Shown: positions 20,751 through 23,475 of the stretch, piece after piece
Layout of the letters: each line of letters starts with the position of its first letter
Numbering within the stretch: position 1 is the stretch's first letter
Virus record (IMG/VR): IMGVR_UViG_3300010354_000676
Coordinates: 1-23,475 of that record
Strand: one strand, 5' to 3'
Source: a virus
Length of the DNA: 23,475 nt
The notes under the pieces: model-generated
What the model was told of the DNA's origin: nothing
Seen by the model: only the letters and a program-made list of their open reading frames with translations
The model's database searches: none
Made by a program: the position numbers and the translations under genes

Positions 20751-21617
20751 ATGAGCCTTCGGCGCTTCCAGAACCTGCAGATCGGCGCGCTCACCGCCCA
20801 GCGGATGAACGAGCTCGTCGATGCAGTATCGCGCCTGCAGGCGAAGGTGGACCAGCCGCAGCGCATCCCCGACGCGCCGCGCGGCCCCATGCTCGTGCGG
20901 ATCACGGAGCGGTACGCAAGCAGCGAGGTGGGCGAGCCGCCGAGCGTCGAGGGATCTGAGGTGATTGACGCGAGCGCATACCTGTTTGAGCAGGTGCATA
21001 TACGGTTCCGGCGCGACAGCGGCACGGTCGAGATCTCTGCACGCGAGTACGGGCTCAAGTCGCGCGCGCAGCAGGGACAGGACGAGGATCTCACGCTCGT
21101 CGCCATCGATCCGCGCAAGGGCAGCGACATACAGCCCGGCACGCTCGCGACCGTCTATCCGCTCGATGTTGACGCAGGCCCGTCGGGTGGCGATGTGCCT
21201 GAGCAACAGGGGCTCTACATGCTGCTGCGCACATTCGCTCCGCCGGAGGTTGCGGTCTACGAGATCACCGGGCTTGGCGCTGAGCTCGGTCACTACTTCG
21301 GGGTGCCGCAGGCGGAAGGGGCGCCGGAGGACATCGACGTCGGCAAAGAGCCTGTCCTGATCATCAACCTCTACGAGACGAGCGACTACTACGGCGCGCT
21401 CGCCGGCATCGGGCCTTGCGTGCAGATTCAGCCCGGCACGCTGTTCATCGGCGACCGCGTGCCGGTGCTCGTCTACGGCGGGCAGCACTACACGATGGCG
21501 CCTGTGAACTTCAACGCACAGTGCACGCCTTGCGGCGGCACTTCAGGCGCAGCGCTCGAGGGCGGCGCAAGCCGGGAGATCGAGCTCGCTGCCGCCGGGA
21601 TCATGATGAGGGGATGA
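20751..21617 (+). CDS. Unrecognised tail-region protein, 288 aa
   Basis: The N-terminal 35 residues form a helix (Leu-Thr-Ala-Gln-Arg-Met-Asn-Glu-Leu-Val-Asp-Ala-Val, then Leu-Gln-Ala-Lys-Val) suited to oligomerisation, followed by a mixed beta region and a Gly/Asp/Pro-rich C-terminal part with Cys-Thr-Pro-Cys near residue 260-263. Gly-Pro-Cys lies near 223. Phage baseplate and tip proteins often start with such a helix and continue in beta domains, but I have no specific match. A GGAG sequence precedes the ATG by about 6 nt. It is followed after 1 bp by the next gene. Confidence 0.6.
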   Translation: MSLRRFQNLQIGALTAQRMNELVDAVSRLQAKVDQPQRIPDAPRGPMLVRITERYASSEVGEPPSVEGSEVIDASAYLFEQVHIRFRRDSGTVEISAREYGLKSRAQQGQDEDLTLVAIDPRKGSDIQPGTLATVYPLDVDAGPSGGDVPEQQGLYMLLRTFAPPEVAVYEITGLGAELGHYFGVPQAEGAPEDIDVGKEPVLIINLYETSDYYGALAGIGPCVQIQPGTLFIGDRVPVLVYGGQHYTMAPVNFNAQCTPCGGTSGAALEGGASREIELAAAGIMMRG

Positions 21618-21618
21618 C

Positions 21619-21942
21619 ATGCAATCGCGCCTCCTGTACATCGGCAACCCTTCGACGTCTGCGCCCGAGCCAGTGATCCAGATCAATAACGGCGGCAAGG
21701 CGGTCATTACATCGATCCGCGTCGCGGCCCCGACGAACAACAACGGCACATACGAGATCCACCACCTGACGCGCGGCGAGACGTCGGCGACCACCGCCAA
21801 CGCGATCGCGTACAACGTGGGCATCTCAAGCAAGGACGCGAGCGAGTTCCTGACGCATCCGCTTTCGGTGTCGCCCGGCGAGGCGCTGTGGGTGAGCGGC
21901 AGCAATGTCGTCATAGCGGTCTACGGCGTGACGTTCCCATGA
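21619..21942 (+). CDS. Unrecognised small virion-like protein, 107 aa
   Basis: GATGAGGGG lies just upstream of ATG 21619, inside the end of the previous gene. The protein is beta-rich with Thr, Ser, Asn and Ala, including an Asn-Asn-Gly-Gly turn near 23-26 and a Val-Ser-Gly-Ser-Asn-Val-Val-Ile strand near 90-97; a single His-His occurs near 47-48. No Cys, no membrane segment. The look is of a compact beta-sandwich such as small virion decoration or receptor-contact proteins. The stop overlaps the next ATG (ATGA). Confidence 0.6.
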   Translation: MQSRLLYIGNPSTSAPEPVIQINNGGKAVITSIRVAAPTNNNGTYEIHHLTRGETSATTANAIAYNVGISSKDASEFLTHPLSVSPGEALWVSGSNVVIAVYGVTFP

Positions 21943-23219
21943 GCGGCAACCTCGCGGCGATTCGCCTCAAGGGCTGCTGCTGCAAGAAGGACGAGGACGA
22001 CAATCCGCAGCCGGACGAGTGCGGCTCGTCGTCGGAAGGCGCCGAGTCGGATCGCGCGACGACCGCGATCAGCCTCTCTCTGGACATGAGCGTCACCGAG
22101 TTTGTGGTTCGCAACTGGCTCGGCGGGCAGATCACCGTCGGCGCCGCGTTCGGCAAGAACTGCGTCATATGGAACGGATCCGCGTGCGAGTTTGAGTATC
22201 CCAACGGCGACCCGTACAACGCCTACTGGTGCGACGGCAACAACTCCGCCGCGGCCACGAGGCCGCTCAACAGCGCGACGGACTTCAGGGGCGGAAGCAC
22301 CTGCTACAACCAGACCGGCAACAGCAATCATGTCAGCAATTTCGTGGTGGCAGGCACGCAGTGCACATGCTCGACGCAGGGTAATTGCACCGCATGCACA
22401 GGTGATTCCTATACGCTGAGCGGTGGCGGCGCCATTCTCGATCAGGTGTCGCCGAACGCGCGCGAGTGGCGCACGTACCAGCGGTCGACGCAGATGCTGC
22501 CGGATCACCGCGTGGGCGAGTGGACATGGAGGCCCGGACTCAAGGGCACGCGCACCGTATCTCGTGTGATCAATGGAGTCCCGACGACAAGGACTGTGCG
22601 GCTGTTCTGCTCAAACCCGTTGCTCAGTCAGTATTACGTGAACAGCTTCTTCCAGTTTGGAGGGACGCCCAACATCCCGGCAGGGCCGCACATCGATTCC
22701 GATCCGGCTGGCATGTTCGTCGATGTGTCGCAGCCTCCTAACGGCGCGCGCACGTACCCGTATGCAAATGGGAGATGGGGCAACGCGGACGTCGGCCGCA
22801 TCTACGTCTGCGTCGACGCCACAATCCGGTACCTCGAGTCGTACACGTTCGCGGGGCAGAATCTCGGCCCCGGATGGCGAGCGGAAGTGCAGCTCTTCAG
22901 CGTGTTCCGCGAGCAGCATCTCGACCTGAGGCACAGGTTCACGATGGGGCTCCCGGCAGGATCGACCGCGCGATGGCATCTCGACAGCACGGTGCCCGAT
23001 GAGCCGGGCTATCCGTTCGGCAATGTCCCGACAGGCTTCAGGCGGTGGACTCCGTGGCTTGCGTGGAAGCCGTGCACAGGAGGCGATGACACGGTCGCCG
23101 GCACGTACCAGACGCTCGGCCAAACGGATCGCGACTACTACATGCAGTTCTTTGACGATTGCACGCTCGCCGGGTTCGCGCGCGGCGAGGCGAGCTTTCG
23201 GAGCATGGTGGTGTCATGA
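21939..23219 (+). CDS. Unrecognised cysteine-rich virion-like protein, 426 aa
   Basis: Starts at ATG 21939 overlapping the previous stop. Near the N-terminus is Gly-Cys-Cys-Cys-Lys-Lys (12-17) followed by an acidic, Ser-rich stretch to about residue 38. The body is aromatic and beta-rich with many further Cys, clustered between about residues 75 and 155 (including Cys-Thr-Cys, Cys-Thr-Ala-Cys) and scattered later. The high Cys count suggests disulphide bonds or metal sites in an exposed tip or receptor-binding protein. There is no signal peptide. Large late tail genes at this position are often tip or fibre proteins. I see no known domain. Confidence 0.6.
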   Translation: MSGNLAAIRLKGCCCKKDEDDNPQPDECGSSSEGAESDRATTAISLSLDMSVTEFVVRNWLGGQITVGAAFGKNCVIWNGSACEFEYPNGDPYNAYWCDGNNSAAATRPLNSATDFRGGSTCYNQTGNSNHVSNFVVAGTQCTCSTQGNCTACTGDSYTLSGGGAILDQVSPNAREWRTYQRSTQMLPDHRVGEWTWRPGLKGTRTVSRVINGVPTTRTVRLFCSNPLLSQYYVNSFFQFGGTPNIPAGPHIDSDPAGMFVDVSQPPNGARTYPYANGRWGNADVGRIYVCVDATIRYLESYTFAGQNLGPGWRAEVQLFSVFREQHLDLRHRFTMGLPAGSTARWHLDSTVPDEPGYPFGNVPTGFRRWTPWLAWKPCTGGDDTVAGTYQTLGQTDRDYYMQFFDDCTLAGFARGEASFRSMVVS

Positions 23220-23475
23220 CCTGCCGGCACTGGCGCAACGGATGCTCTCTCGGCCTCTACGGCGGCCGCCCGTCGCCCGGTGTCTGCCGGCGGTGCAGCT
23301 CGTATCAAGGCCCGTGGCGTGGCGCAGGAGACGCCGTGCGGTCGCTCGTGCGGATGCTGTTCCTCGGCAGGCTTGACGTCGCCGAGCGGCTTGCTGCGGC
23401 ATTTGAGGAGGCATGGGACAGGGCTCGGCGCAGGAAGCCGATCAGGATCTACGGCGGCGATGACGGCGGCTGCGG
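23216..23475 (+). CDS. Zinc-ribbon-like small protein (partial at the right edge)
   Basis: ATG 23216 overlaps the previous stop (ATGA) and the frame stays open to the window end, giving 86 complete codons. The start Met-Thr-Cys3-Arg-His-Trp continues with Cys10 and Cys24-Arg-Arg-Cys27, a spacing that resembles a small zinc-binding site. The remainder is Arg- and Ala-rich with Arg-Lys-Pro-Ile-Arg-Ile-Tyr-Gly-Gly-Asp-Asp. The function is unknown; because of its position it may be a late-expressed tail-region accessory or a regulator. Confidence 0.55.
   Translation, partial: MTCRHWRNGCSLGLYGGRPSPGVCRRCSSYQGPWRGAGDAVRSLVRMLFLGRLDVAERLAAAFEEAWDRARRRKPIRIYGGDDGGC

Overview
The window reads as one continuous stretch of a high-GC tailed bacteriophage (or prophage), almost all coded on the + strand. 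It covers a lysis-like cluster, the DNA-packaging and head genes, the head-tail joining genes and the start of the tail. The gene order (small terminase, large terminase, portal, MuF-type protein, HK97-type prohead protease, HK97-fold major capsid, connector, head closure, tail completion, tail terminator, tail tube, frameshifted tail assembly chaperone, tape measure-like protein) is the standard one for long-tailed siphovirus-type phages. No integrase, repressor, tRNA, CRISPR array or host housekeeping gene is visible, so lifestyle and host cannot be read directly. A possible unimolecular spanin would point to a Gram-negative host. Probable leaderless starts are common in Actinobacteria and Deinococcota. 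The two clues disagree, and I leave the host open.

Layout. (1) 1-2541: the end of an unknown gene, a calcineurin-type metallophosphoesterase, then a small-gene cluster with a coiled-coil/one-helix XhlA-like protein, a lipobox protein with a second membrane helix (spanin candidate) and a 40-residue membrane peptide. (2) 2542-2672: a structured intergenic region with a strong hairpin and a promoter. (3) 2673-11880: packaging and procapsid genes, interrupted by two large fibre genes (one with a collagen-like stalk) between the portal and the MuF gene. (4) 11881-12056: terminator, promoter and leader before the capsid. (5) 12057-13950: capsid and a probable decoration protein, closed by two UUCG-loop hairpins. 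(6) 14053-15231: a two-domain methyltransferase/glycosyltransferase. (7) 15241-19464: head-tail connector through tail tube, a G/GT pair made by a -1 frameshift, and a very short tape measure-like protein. (8) 19466-23475: six virion-like genes that I do not recognise, the last two rich in cysteine.

How it works together. Five transcription-unit boundaries (before the lysis cluster, packaging, capsid, modification enzyme and connector/tail genes) carry the same element, TAnnGT, followed 6-8 nt later by AT(G/C). In four cases the ATG of the next gene sits where transcription should start and no Shine-Dalgarno sequence is present, so those mRNAs are probably leaderless. Hairpin terminators precede three of these elements. 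This suggests a set of co-ordinated late promoters dividing the structural genes into separately dosed modules, with capsid and decoration protein in a unit of their own.

The points most worth following up are the shared leaderless promoter set, the textbook GGGAAAC frameshift site with a hairpin 7 nt downstream, the 216-residue tape measure candidate (implying a tail near 30 nm), and the methyltransferase-glycosyltransferase fusion placed among capsid genes.
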